Origin: Flavobacteriales bacterium
GTDB lineage: Bacteria; Bacteroidota; Bacteroidia; NS11-12g; UBA955
Length of the DNA: 39,036 nt
Assembly: GCA_947487175.1 (NCBI GenBank)
Contig: CANKVM010000016.1
Coordinates: 1 to 39,036 of the forward strand
Direction: 5' to 3'
Shown: in pieces, positions 29,697 to 39,036 of the stretch
Layout of the letters: every line of letters begins with the position of its first letter
Position numbering within the stretch: position 1 is the stretch's first letter
The notes under the pieces: generated by a model
Database searches by the model: none
Seen by the model: only the letters and a program-made list of their open reading frames with translations
What the model was told of the DNA's origin: nothing
Program-made: the position numbers and the translations under genes

Positions 29697-30590
29697 CTAG
29701 TTCAAATGAGATAAACGGATATTATCAAATAATATTTCATGAGATCCAGAAAAAGATGCAGGTTTATCAATGCTATAAATAATTTGAAATGTTGTTCCTG
29801 CTGCTTGACCTTGTATTTCATAAATCAAATCAGTGTAAAACCTTTTCCATACTCCTCCTGTAGGATTAATTACCAAATAGGGAACATATTCATTACCATT
29901 CGTTGGGCTATTTCTTTTAAGAGCCACTTGAATTGGTAAATCAGTTTTTACATCAAATTCAAAATAAACACTTACACCATCAAGTGGGATGTTTTTGAAA
30001 ATATCAAAACAACCCAAATCCATCGATTTGAAGCTATCAGTATTTTCAAAAGTTGCTGCATAGCAATTTGTATAGCCACTAAATCTATTATTTAAAACAA
30101 AAGGCCTACTTACAATTTGCGTTGTATCGCCTTTGGTAACTGATATTGGAATCAGAGTTGAAGTACTGTTTTGGAAATCTTCCTGCCAAAGAATTTTCGC
30201 TTTACTTCGATAAACCAATTTGGGCGTAAAATTGGTTGTGCTATTTCTTGAAAGAGATATAAAAGTATCAAGAGGATTTAAAACTTTATATGAACCATAA
30301 GTTTGACTACTTCCATTGAGTTTTACGTAGGGTGCAAAAATAAAGTTGTTTTTCCCTTCTGCATCAAGAGGTATTTGTGAAGGTATTGGATAAGTGCCTA
30401 AAAATTGATTATTTTGATAAAGTTGGAAAGTGGTAATCTGGTGTACATTGTTTCCGCCAATGCTACTTGCATCAACATTAAAACTGTCAATTTTCAAATA
30501 TGATGGAATGAAATTATTTTCGGTGTTACATCCCCCAAAATAGAAAATAACTAAAAAAGAAATGATTGCGATTTTTATATGCTTTCGCAT
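29697..30590 (-). CDS. Hypothetical lipoprotein
   Basis: Lipobox FLVIFYFGGCNTEN; no recognised domain; stop codon abuts the sugar-transferase ATG (zero gap). Confidence 0.7.
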   Translation of the reverse strand: MRKHIKIAIISFLVIFYFGGCNTENNFIPSYLKIDSFNVDASSIGGNNVHQITTFQLYQNNQFLGTYPIPSQIPLDAEGKNNFIFAPYVKLNGSSQTYGSYKVLNPLDTFISLSRNSTTNFTPKLVYRSKAKILWQEDFQNSTSTLIPISVTKGDTTQIVSRPFVLNNRFSGYTNCYAATFENTDSFKSMDLGCFDIFKNIPLDGVSVYFEFDVKTDLPIQVALKRNSPTNGNEYVPYLVINPTGGVWKRFYTDLIYEIQGQAAGTTFQIIYSIDKPASFSGSHEILFDNIRLSHLN

Positions 30591-30651
30591 AATTACAAAA
30601 GTACGTTTTAAATTTTGTAAAAGGAATTTCTGACGAATAATTTACATTAGA

Positions 30652-31620
30652 CTAAACTGCTTGATAGCGGCGTTTTACCTTTTCACAAATTGTTTCGCAA
30701 ATAATGGCAACCGTTTCTAAGTGGTCTAATCCATTGAGCGGACTTAAGTTTTTATCGATATTCTCGAAAAAATTACGCAATTCCATGCGTTTTACGTCAT
30801 AAGGCATGATATTCCTATTTATTGAAATGAATTGCTGTATTTCAGAATTTTGATGAGGGTTTAAGTCCATATTTAACGACAATTGATCGGTATTTGAAGC
30901 CAATCGAAATTCCATTAACTGATTTTCTTGGAAATCAATATGAAACAATTTCTCATGTTGAAATACCCTTAATTTATGGGTATTTTCCTCAATTGCTCTG
31001 CCTAATGAAATATGGCAAATTGCATCATTGTCGTATTCAATATGAATATTTAACAAATCGGTATGTTCACCAAATAAAAACATAGGGCGTGCGGAAATAC
31101 TGCGAATATTACTTTCAATGATTCTGTTAATCAAGTCTAATTCTTGAGCCAGTTGATTGAAAATCCATTGATTGAATTCCCCGGTTTTGGGTGCTTGACA
31201 ATGTTTTTCCAGCTTAATAAATCTAGGTTTTTTAAGGTATTGGAGGGACGTTGTGAAAAGCGGCAAACTGTATAAAGTATTTCCAAATTGAAAAATGGTT
31301 CCAGATTCCATTCTCAATTTTTGAAGTGTATCTAATTCATGTGCTGACCAATTTCTATAACCATCAATAAAAATATTCTTTCCAAATTTCATCATTTGGC
31401 AAATCACATCGAACGATAAATTTTTGACTTGGTTACCTATGATGAAATTATCGCCGGTTTGGATGATTTCCAATATTTTGATAAAATCACCAAACATGTT
31501 ATAATTTAAAGAATCATCTGGATCGATGTATCCAGTTAATTCAACATCCTTGGAATCTCTTAATAAAGCAGCATATTCGTCGACCGATTTATTTGATCCA
31601 AGAATGATTGTTTTTTTCAT
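30652..31620 (-). CDS. Gfo/Idh/MocA-like oxidoreductase homologue (degenerate)
   Basis: MKKTIILGSNKSVDEYAALLRDSKDVELTGYIDPDD Rossmann-like start; MKFGKNIFIDGYRNWSAHELDTLQKLRMESGTIFQFGNTL resembles the family region after EKP; HLVIN-like C-terminal half. Start trimmed to the internal Met. Confidence 0.6.
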   Translation of the reverse strand: MKKTIILGSNKSVDEYAALLRDSKDVELTGYIDPDDSLNYNMFGDFIKILEIIQTGDNFIIGNQVKNLSFDVICQMMKFGKNIFIDGYRNWSAHELDTLQKLRMESGTIFQFGNTLYSLPLFTTSLQYLKKPRFIKLEKHCQAPKTGEFNQWIFNQLAQELDLINRIIESNIRSISARPMFLFGEHTDLLNIHIEYDNDAICHISLGRAIEENTHKLRVFQHEKLFHIDFQENQLMEFRLASNTDQLSLNMDLNPHQNSEIQQFISINRNIMPYDVKRMELRNFFENIDKNLSPLNGLDHLETVAIICETICEKVKRRYQAV

Positions 31621-31700
31621 TTGTGATATATGATTAATTTTGCAGCGCCAACAAATTTTTGATTTTATTATCATTAATAAAACAAGGCATTCTTAACACC

Positions 31701-32372
31701 ATGTTTACAAACCAAGATAGAACAGATACTTTAGTGCACCAAGGCAAACGAAAAAGACTCGTGGAAGAGCTTATCAAAAAAGGAATCAATAACCCGTTAG
31801 TCCTTGATTCTATTAGGGTTGTGCCACGACACTGGTTTTTTCCGAAGGATTTTGAACAGTTTGCCTATCGAGATGCTGCTTTTCCAATAGACCATGGACA
31901 AACGATTTCTCAGCCATATACGGTTGCATTTCAGTCTCAATTAATTGATATTAAGGAAAATAGTCGGGTTTTAGAGATAGGAACGGGTAGTGGATACCAA
32001 GCGGCAATCTTGGCTAAAATAGGGGTTGAATTGTATAGTATAGAATACATCAAGCCTTTATTAGAGCAAGCTGCATCAATTTTGACAGAAATCAATCCTC
32101 AAATCAAATTATTTCATGGAGATGGTAGTTTGGGATTGCCGAAATATGCACCATTCGATGCAATTATTGTTACGGCAGGCGCTCCAATTGTGCCTGAAAC
32201 TTTAAAATTACAACTAAAAATAGGAGGTAGATTGGTTATTCCTGTTGGCAATGAAAAAGAAAATCAAGAAATGCTTAGAATTACAAGAATTTCAGAAACT
32301 CAATTTGATCAAGATAGCTTTGGCGATTTTAAATTTGTACCATTAAAAGGAAAGCAAGGTTGGGGAATTTGA
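31701..32372 (+). CDS. pcm: Protein-L-isoaspartate O-methyltransferase
   Basis: VPRHWFFPKDFEQFAYRDAAFPIDHGQTISQPYTVAFQSQLIDIKENSRVLEIGTGSGYQAAILAKIG; GAPIVPETLKLQLKIGGRLVIPVG. Confidence 0.95.
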   Translation: MFTNQDRTDTLVHQGKRKRLVEELIKKGINNPLVLDSIRVVPRHWFFPKDFEQFAYRDAAFPIDHGQTISQPYTVAFQSQLIDIKENSRVLEIGTGSGYQAAILAKIGVELYSIEYIKPLLEQAASILTEINPQIKLFHGDGSLGLPKYAPFDAIIVTAGAPIVPETLKLQLKIGGRLVIPVGNEKENQEMLRITRISETQFDQDSFGDFKFVPLKGKQGWGI

Positions 32373-33653
32373 TTATGAATTCATGAGGGATTCAATTTCA
32401 TCAATTTCGGTAGGGTATCCCTCCATCAAATCAATCACTCCATTTTCAGTAAGAATTACATCATTTTCAATTCTTACTCCAATTCCTTCCTCTTGAATGT
32501 AAATTCCTGGCTCAACGGTTAAAACACTACCTAATTGCATAGGTTCAAATCTGTGCATAACATCATGAACATCTAGTCCTAAATGGTGGCTTGTACCGTG
32601 CATGTAATATTTTAAAAACGCCTTAGGATTGTCTTTTAATTCTTTGGTAGTTAATAAATTAATTTCAACCAATTTTTCAGACATGAACTCACAAACTTGA
32701 GCATGATAATCAGGGATAGATACACCCGCTTTTAATAAAGTTTTTGCCTTTTTTTGAACGGATAAAACTGCATTATAAACCTCTGCTTGACGCTTTGAGA
32801 ATTTGCCGTTTACTGGAATACAACGCGATAGATCTCCATTGTAATTTGCGTATTCCGCACCGAAATCTAACAACAACAAATCTCCGTCTTTACATTGCTT
32901 ATTGTTCTCTATGTAATGAAGTACACAAGCGCTTTTTCCGCTTCCAATAATTGGATCAAAAGCAAAGCCACGACTTTTATTTCTAATGAATTCATGAATA
33001 AGTTCGGCTTCTATTTCGTATTCCCAAACACCAGGTTTAACAAATTTCAACAATCTTTCAAAACCCAGTTTGGTTATTCTAATTGCTTCTTTTAAAAGTT
33101 CAATTTCTTCTGGTTCTTTTACCATTCTGATATTTGCCAAAATGGGTGCACTTCTTTTTATTTGATGCGCAGGATATTTTGCAATGATTTCTTTTGTGAA
33201 TCTTAAATTAGAATAGGAAACTTTATCCGTAAATCGGTCATTTTCATTTAAATTCACATAAATATTATCTGCAAGCAAAAAAGCAGAATGAATTGTTTTC
33301 CAAAATTCATGAAACCAAAAAACATTTGAAACTCCTGAAACAGCAAAAACATCATTTGGCATTAATCTAGCACCATCCCAGATTGCAATTTGCTCAGAAG
33401 TTTCTTTTACAAAAATCATTTCTCTGAATAAAGGATTTGGTGAATCAGGAAACAAAATCAAAATGGTATCTTCTTGGTCAACACCGGTTAAATAAAACAA
33501 ATCTGATTGTTGTTTGAAAGTGAAATAGGCATCTCCATTTCTTGGCATTTCGTCATTGCTATGAAATACAGCAATAGAACCAGGAGCCATTTTATCAGCG
33601 AATTTTTTGCGGTTTTTTACAAATAAAGCGGAGTTAATTCTGTTGTATTTCAT
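32373..33653 (-). CDS. pepP: Xaa-Pro aminopeptidase (aminopeptidase P family, M24B)
   Basis: AMP_N-like N-terminus; metal-binding motifs LLLDFGAEYANYNGDLSRCIPVNGKF, HGTSHHLGLDVHDV, LTVEPGIYIQEEGIGVRIENDVILTENG. Confidence 0.92.
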   Translation of the reverse strand: MKYNRINSALFVKNRKKFADKMAPGSIAVFHSNDEMPRNGDAYFTFKQQSDLFYLTGVDQEDTILILFPDSPNPLFREMIFVKETSEQIAIWDGARLMPNDVFAVSGVSNVFWFHEFWKTIHSAFLLADNIYVNLNENDRFTDKVSYSNLRFTKEIIAKYPAHQIKRSAPILANIRMVKEPEEIELLKEAIRITKLGFERLLKFVKPGVWEYEIEAELIHEFIRNKSRGFAFDPIIGSGKSACVLHYIENNKQCKDGDLLLLDFGAEYANYNGDLSRCIPVNGKFSKRQAEVYNAVLSVQKKAKTLLKAGVSIPDYHAQVCEFMSEKLVEINLLTTKELKDNPKAFLKYYMHGTSHHLGLDVHDVMHRFEPMQLGSVLTVEPGIYIQEEGIGVRIENDVILTENGVIDLMEGYPTEIDEIESLMNS

Positions 33654-33850
33654 TTTTTTGTCAAATAGATTTTACAAAAATAGTAAACACAAGCTGTAAA
33701 TTTTGTGGATCAAATAAATATTTGAAATCCAAATAAGTTAATTTACTTCTTAAGTTATTGTATAATAGTTTATTGATTTCTACTTTTCTAATGTGTTTTA
33801 TTTAAAAAAGGCAATGAAAGACTTTTGAAATGTCGATGATGCATAGATAT

Positions 33851-33871
33851 TTCAATATTCAATATTCAATT
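33851..33871. repeat. Heptamer tandem repeat TTCAATA x3 (last copy TTCAATT)
   Basis: ttcaata ttcaata ttcaatt read directly. Confidence 0.8.
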
Positions 33872-33905
33872 TCTACTTTAAAATCAACAACATTTTTATT
33901 TTTTT

Positions 33906-33936
33906 TTGGAATAAAGACACAAAAAGTTTATTTTTG
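33906..33936 (+). promoter_or_regulatory. Promoter of the large T9SS substrate gene
   Basis: TTG (33906-33908), 20-nt spacer, TATTTTTG (33929-33936). Confidence 0.65.
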
Positions 33937-33998
33937 GAGCAACACTTTTTAATCATTAGGTGTCAATAAACCAAACAACAATAAAATATACTCGAAAT

Positions 33999-36900
33999 AT
34001 GAAAAGACTTTTACAAACTTTTTTAATTATTTTAACAACATTAGTGGTCAAAGACACCAATGCATCTCACATGATGGGAGCCGATATGTCTTACAAATGT
34101 CTAGGGAATGGCAAATACAAAATAATTGCCAAAGTTTACCGAGATTGCAGAGGTATAAATTTGGACAATCCTTCATTTGGAGCTTATGCCGGTGTAAATG
34201 GTTCAAACGGTTGTGGTTCAGTTAACCCCGGTAGTTTAACAAGAACTGCAATTAGAGATGTAACTACACGTTGTTCATCTGCAAACAGTCCTTGTAATCC
34301 TAAAAACACTTATGGTACAGGAAAGGGAATAGAAGAACATACTTTTGAGGTTACCGTTGATTTTTCAAAATCACCGTTGAGCGGATTTGTTAATAAAAGT
34401 ACTTGTTGTGAAGTTTCATTTTATGTATCCCAGTGCTGTAGAAACGGTGGAATTACCACTGGTGCTGCCGGTAATGATTTTTATAGTACCTGCATGATTA
34501 ACATTTGTAACTTGAAAAAAACCGTCAACAAATGTAATAGTTCACCAAACTTAACAAATGATCCAGTAGGATTTTTATGTTGTAATATTCCATGGTTTTA
34601 TAATAATGGAGCGTTAGATACTGTAGATTATGATTCTATTTCATATAGATTGGTATATGGCTTAAATGCTATTCCATCTTCAACTGTATCGTATTCTAGT
34701 CCTTTTACTTATGCTTACCCAATGACTCCATTTTGTGTGCCTCCTACAACAATTAAATGTACACCAAATCCAAATGCCAATCCACCACGTGGATTTTATT
34801 TCGATACTGCGAATGGTGATATAATTGTAGTTCCTACAAAATGCGATGAGGTCCCCATTATAGTCATAGAACAAACAGAGTGGCGGGCCGATAGTGCGAA
34901 CGGGAAATATATTGTCGTCGGGCGAACGCGGCGTGACATGCAGATGTGGATTTTAGATGATTGTGGTTACAACAAACCACCTGTTATTAACGGGCCATAT
35001 AGTTGGATAATTTGTGAAGGTGATAAAATTTGTAAAAAAATCAAAATCACCGATGAAACTTTTACGCCTAATCAAACCGTACCAGATACCGTAATAGGTA
35101 AATGGAATGGAGGTATTCCAGGTGCTACTTTTAAGGTAGTTGATAAAACCAAGCGGGAAAAAGAATACGAATTATGCTGGCAAACAAAACGAGGCCAAGC
35201 AAGCGAAGTATCTTATTCATTTACTGTAACTGCATCAGACCAACACTGTACGCCTCCAGTTATTTCAATTCGTAGTTTCAAGATTAAAGTGCAACCAAGA
35301 GCTGAAGATCAACGTATATACACAACTGTAGACAAAGGCTCTTTACAAGGATACGCAGGTTCATCTTTAGCAAGTGGGAAACTAAAGTGCGGTAGATTTT
35401 CATTTACGGCAAAACTTGCTGCAAGTTTCAAAGGAAATGCAACTTACCAATGGAGCATTAGAGACTCTGTAGGTAAAAAAGAGTTGTATTTCAGTGCCAA
35501 GAAAACAGATACCATTACAATAAAGAAGGGTGGAAAATATATTATTGTGCATACTGTGAATAATACCTTTAACTGTCCTACTATTTATAGAGATACTGTA
35601 ATTTTACCAGAGCCACCAAAGGTAGTTCTTGCAACAAAAGATACTTTTGCTTGTATGAATACTACAATGAAAATTTTACCAAAGGTATCAAATGGTAAAC
35701 CAAATTACAGCTACTATTGGACTCGTATTACGGTAGATACTGCAAAGAAAATTTGGAAAAACGAATATCATATATCTGGTGATACCCTTGATTATTTAAC
35801 AATTCCAGGAATTAACAGAGATAGCACAATTCGGATTAAGGTAAAAGATGGCGATGGATGTATTTTTTATGATACAGCTACAATTTATGTAAAACCGCTA
35901 CCCGTAATTGGATTGGGTCCAGATCAACGTATTTGTACGTATGAAAAAGCAACATTTGATGCACAAAATAATGATTCTGTAAAATATCTTTGGAATACAG
36001 GTGATACTACTCAAAAAATCACAAAGAATGTACAAGGTGATTATATAGTTAAAGTAATGGAGGGACGTTATAAATGTATTCATTATGACACTGCTAAATT
36101 GTTTGTAAATGATACAGTCACAGCAAATGCAGGTCCTGATCTTACAATGTGTAACTTGCAATCAATTTTAATTGCAGGACAACACAGAAATCCTGCGTTG
36201 ACTGGTATATACAGTTGGAAAGATGTTACAAAGAATACAGTATTAGGTTCCAATATGGGTTATACGGTTTCTCCTAGAAACACCAACTCTCCAGGATCTA
36301 TGGCTCAATTCTTTACTTACAGTTTATATGTAACTGTGAAACAAGGAAATCATACTTGTGAAGATTACGATACTATGGTATTAAAAGTAAATACGCTTCC
36401 TTTTGTAAAGTGGGATCCAAAACCATTGAAATCGCAATGTTTTGCTTATGGTGACATCGAGGTAAACAATTTCTTTAATAGAGGTAAGATTTCTGGAGTG
36501 AGAATTTGGAGTGGAAAACGATTTGCAGCTGATATATATATGGACAGTATTAATCCAACACGTCATATGTTTAAAACTACCAAATTGAACAACGCAACTC
36601 AATTGCAGAATGGTAAAAACTTTACCGCTAATATATATGGTTGGTTTAAAGACACAAATGGTTGTGTGAATGTTGACTCCGTAACCCAACGTATCAATGG
36701 TAACCCAATTCTTGAGTTAACGAATAAAACGTATTGCCAAGATAAAGGTGATGCATTTATGGATAGTAGTGTAATCAAACCAAGAACAAAAGCAGGTGTT
36801 AATTTCTTGTGGACACCACAATTGATGCCAAGTGGTGTTGATTCTGCTAAAATATTGGTTAACAACAATCCTTTAGGAACACCAGATTGGCATTTCGTAT

Positions 36901-38660
36901 TTGGAGGTCCAACAGAAGACTTTTACATGGGTAATTATAAATTCAAACTTTGTATTGAAGATATCTTAACAAAATGTAAAAGTTGTGATACAACACTCAT
37001 TAAAATTATTGGTGAACCAACCATTAAAATAATTTCACCAAATCCATTATGTGTAAACTGGGATACCATTGATTTATACGATAACGTATTGTTGAATGAC
37101 GTAAAAGGAAAAGATGGAGACGGCGGTTCATTTAAAATTGTTGAGTTTGATTATGCCAAAACAGGACCAATGATAGGCAAAGCATTGCCTTTGGGTCACA
37201 TGTTCCCCCCATCATTTGGTAGAGGTAACTATAAAATATTTTATTCAAATAATGGAACAGGGTGTTTAAAAACTGATAGTTTCTATATCACTGTTAATGA
37301 TACTCCAGATGCCGTGTTGTTAACGAACGTAACATTATGTAGTTCTGGGCCAAAATTAGACTTGAATACACGCCTTGATTTAGTGAAATCTAAACCATCT
37401 GGTGCAACAATTAATTGGGTTGGTCCGAATTTAGTTGGTACCATGTTTACTCCGGTAACTACCAAAACTGCAAATTTTGAAGGTCCTTACAAAATGACAA
37501 TGTCATATACCGATAATAACGGATGTGCGGACACCGAAACTTATAGTATTTTAGTAAGAACACAACCAGAAATTAATATTACTTCATCCAAACCAATGTC
37601 GGCATGTGAAAACACTCCATTGGCAATTCAGTCCAAAAGTGCATTTAGCAATAGTCAGGTTTTCTGGACATTAAGAAACGGATCTGATGGTAAAATTGAC
37701 AATATCAACTCAGAAAACATCAATTATACAAATGGGTTAAATGATATTGCTAAAAAATCTGCTAGATTACTGGTAACAACAGTGCCATTGGCAAATGATG
37801 TTTGTCCTCCAGTATTTGATTCTATTGATATCATTTATTATTTGTATCCTAAGTTGGATCCAATTCCAATGCAAAAAGGTTGTGTGCCTCTAACCACAAA
37901 TTGGTCTGTAACCGATACCAAAGGTATTAATCCAAGTGATTTGGCTTATTCATGGATATTTAGTAACGGAGATTCTAGTAAATTGGCAACACCAACAAAT
38001 ATTAATTTCAATGTTCAGGGTAATTATATCTTAGGTGTAATAGTTACAAATACAAAAGGCCCTTGTGCCGATACTATGTCTAGTACAGTTGAAGCGTATC
38101 CAATTCCGGATGCTAAATTCAGAACGGATCCAAAGTATCACACAACAGTTGCGCTGCCTAAGTTTATCATGTATAACGAAAGTTCAGTTCAACAAAATCC
38201 ATTTAATCCATCAATGAATTACATTTGGGACTTTGGAACATCTAAGCCTGATACATCAATGATTCAAAGCCCTCGTTTTGCATATTCTAGAGATACCGGG
38301 GTATACTTGATTAGATTATTGGTAACTACAAATCATGGTTGTACAGATACAGCTTCTCAATGGATTCACATTGGACCAGATATCATTGTATTTGTTCCAG
38401 ACGTTTTCACTCCAAATAGTGAAGGTCCAGGATTTAATGAAACATTTGCTCCTGTAGCAACCAATTTCAAATCTATATCTATGGCTATTTACAACCGTTG
38501 GGGTGAAAGACTTTATCAAACCAACGACATCTCAAAAGGATGGAACGGAACGGCAAATGGACAAAATTGCATGCAAGATGTATATGTTTATCATATCATA
38601 GTAACTTCATTTGAAGACAAGGAATATGTCTACGATGGAACAGTTACTTTGCTACGTTAA
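33999..38660 (+). CDS. Large secreted protein with PKD-like repeats and type-B T9SS / gliding-motility-associated C-terminal sorting domain
   Basis: Signal peptide MKRLLQTFLIILTTLVVKDTNASHMMGADMSYKCLGNGKYKIIAKVYRDCRG; PKD-like repeats; C-terminus VFVPDVFTPNSEGPGFNETFAPVATNFKSISMAIYNRWGERLYQTNDISKGWNGTANGQNCMQDVYVYHIIVTSFEDKEYVYDGTVTLLR. ORF-track start is a GTG at 33960; the ATG at 33999 fits the signal peptide. Confidence 0.92.
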   Translation: MKRLLQTFLIILTTLVVKDTNASHMMGADMSYKCLGNGKYKIIAKVYRDCRGINLDNPSFGAYAGVNGSNGCGSVNPGSLTRTAIRDVTTRCSSANSPCNPKNTYGTGKGIEEHTFEVTVDFSKSPLSGFVNKSTCCEVSFYVSQCCRNGGITTGAAGNDFYSTCMINICNLKKTVNKCNSSPNLTNDPVGFLCCNIPWFYNNGALDTVDYDSISYRLVYGLNAIPSSTVSYSSPFTYAYPMTPFCVPPTTIKCTPNPNANPPRGFYFDTANGDIIVVPTKCDEVPIIVIEQTEWRADSANGKYIVVGRTRRDMQMWILDDCGYNKPPVINGPYSWIICEGDKICKKIKITDETFTPNQTVPDTVIGKWNGGIPGATFKVVDKTKREKEYELCWQTKRGQASEVSYSFTVTASDQHCTPPVISIRSFKIKVQPRAEDQRIYTTVDKGSLQGYAGSSLASGKLKCGRFSFTAKLAASFKGNATYQWSIRDSVGKKELYFSAKKTDTITIKKGGKYIIVHTVNNTFNCPTIYRDTVILPEPPKVVLATKDTFACMNTTMKILPKVSNGKPNYSYYWTRITVDTAKKIWKNEYHISGDTLDYLTIPGINRDSTIRIKVKDGDGCIFYDTATIYVKPLPVIGLGPDQRICTYEKATFDAQNNDSVKYLWNTGDTTQKITKNVQGDYIVKVMEGRYKCIHYDTAKLFVNDTVTANAGPDLTMCNLQSILIAGQHRNPALTGIYSWKDVTKNTVLGSNMGYTVSPRNTNSPGSMAQFFTYSLYVTVKQGNHTCEDYDTMVLKVNTLPFVKWDPKPLKSQCFAYGDIEVNNFFNRGKISGVRIWSGKRFAADIYMDSINPTRHMFKTTKLNNATQLQNGKNFTANIYGWFKDTNGCVNVDSVTQRINGNPILELTNKTYCQDKGDAFMDSSVIKPRTKAGVNFLWTPQLMPSGVDSAKILVNNNPLGTPDWHFVFGGPTEDFYMGNYKFKLCIEDILTKCKSCDTTLIKIIGEPTIKIISPNPLCVNWDTIDLYDNVLLNDVKGKDGDGGSFKIVEFDYAKTGPMIGKALPLGHMFPPSFGRGNYKIFYSNNGTGCLKTDSFYITVNDTPDAVLLTNVTLCSSGPKLDLNTRLDLVKSKPSGATINWVGPNLVGTMFTPVTTKTANFEGPYKMTMSYTDNNGCADTETYSILVRTQPEINITSSKPMSACENTPLAIQSKSAFSNSQVFWTLRNGSDGKIDNINSENINYTNGLNDIAKKSARLLVTTVPLANDVCPPVFDSIDIIYYLYPKLDPIPMQKGCVPLTTNWSVTDTKGINPSDLAYSWIFSNGDSSKLATPTNINFNVQGNYILGVIVTNTKGPCADTMSSTVEAYPIPDAKFRTDPKYHTTVALPKFIMYNESSVQQNPFNPSMNYIWDFGTSKPDTSMIQSPRFAYSRDTGVYLIRLLVTTNHGCTDTASQWIHIGPDIIVFVPDVFTPNSEGPGFNETFAPVATNFKSISMAIYNRWGERLYQTNDISKGWNGTANGQNCMQDVYVYHIIVTSFEDKEYVYDGTVTLLR

Positions 38661-38684
38661 GTGTAAATTAAAATAAATTAAATT

Positions 38685-38716
38685 AAAAGGCCTATCAAAT
38701 GATAGGCCTTTTTTAA
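38685..38716 (+). terminator. Intrinsic terminator of the T9SS substrate gene
   Basis: aaaaggcctatcaaatgataggccttttttaa. Confidence 0.85.
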
Positions 38717-38952
38717 TTACGTTAGCTTTGATAGCTTTATTTTTAGAATTTACTTTAATACCAAAAGTATAAATAATTGATTCGGTTATATAATTTGATT
38801 AAAGTCAATTATTTCTAAATCAATTCACACGCGTATATGGATAAAATCATAAGCTAAATTCAATTGAAACAACATTTCATTACTCTAGCGCGCCTGTTTC
38901 TCTGACTCCAAAGGAATACATTAGTATAAGACCTTGGCACTTCTAATATATA

Positions 38953-39036
38953 TTAAGAAAGCTTTAAAAAATCTGCAACAACAAAAGTACTTCCCCCAAT
39001 AAAAATGAGTTCATTTGATTTACAAGCTCTTGAAGC
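38953..39036 (-). CDS. folC: 3' end of bifunctional folylpolyglutamate/dihydrofolate synthase (truncated by window edge)
   Basis: Minus-strand translation ASRACKSNELIFIGGSTFVVADFLKLS*, matching the FolC C-terminal IFIGGSTFVVAD-type motif; absent from the ORF track because it is truncated. Confidence 0.7.
   Translation of the reverse strand, partial: ASRACKSNELIFIGGSTFVVADFLKLS

Noticed and set aside
31620-31701. Candidate TAATTTTG promoter between the Gfo/Idh-like gene and pcm
   Set aside because: -7-like box present (about 31635-31642), but the nearest TTG is at a poor spacing (24 nt); not strong enough to list as a feature.
36381-36868. Overlapping antisense ORFs (102 aa and 89 aa) within the large T9SS substrate gene
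   Set aside because: No signal peptide, RBS or domain, and fully inside a well-supported CDS.

Overview
AT-rich chromosomal segment of a Bacteroidota bacterium: TAnnTTTG-type promoters, a PorU/PorV/GldJ/PorP type IX secretion (T9SS) cluster, and a type-B sorting-domain secreted protein. In order, it carries:
- a WG-repeat protein, a YdcF/DUF218 protein and a LysM protein with an SGNH-like domain
- gatB, RNase P RNA and tRNA-Gly(GCC)
- the T9SS block: gldJ-like and porP/sprF-like on minus, porU and porV on plus
- a biotin-dependent acyl-CoA carboxylase set (CT subunit, accB, accC)
- a DUF4920 lipoprotein, a DUF1343 protein and an FtsX/LolC-type permease
- gyrB
- a minus-strand run: Gfo/Idh-like protein, lipoprotein, sugar transferase, ABC transmembrane-only protein, HlyD, TolC
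- pcm, pepP, a 1.5-kaa T9SS substrate, and the 3' end of folC

Most of the window is ordinary conserved sequence. Points worth a second look: a type I secretion-like HlyD/TolC cassette whose ABC protein has no ATPase domain and is translationally coupled to HlyD; a LysM protein whose SGNH domain appears to have lost its catalytic residues; a Gfo/Idh-like protein without recognisable NAD-binding or EKP motifs; a 23-bp perfect inverted repeat (two terminator hairpins) bounding a noncoding segment with a GAGCA pentanucleotide repeat; a head-to-head 5' overlap of two CDSs; and a GC-rich patch inside the T9SS substrate gene. I found no CRISPR array, transposase, phage gene or clearly new defence system. 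All calls come from reading the sequence without database searches.
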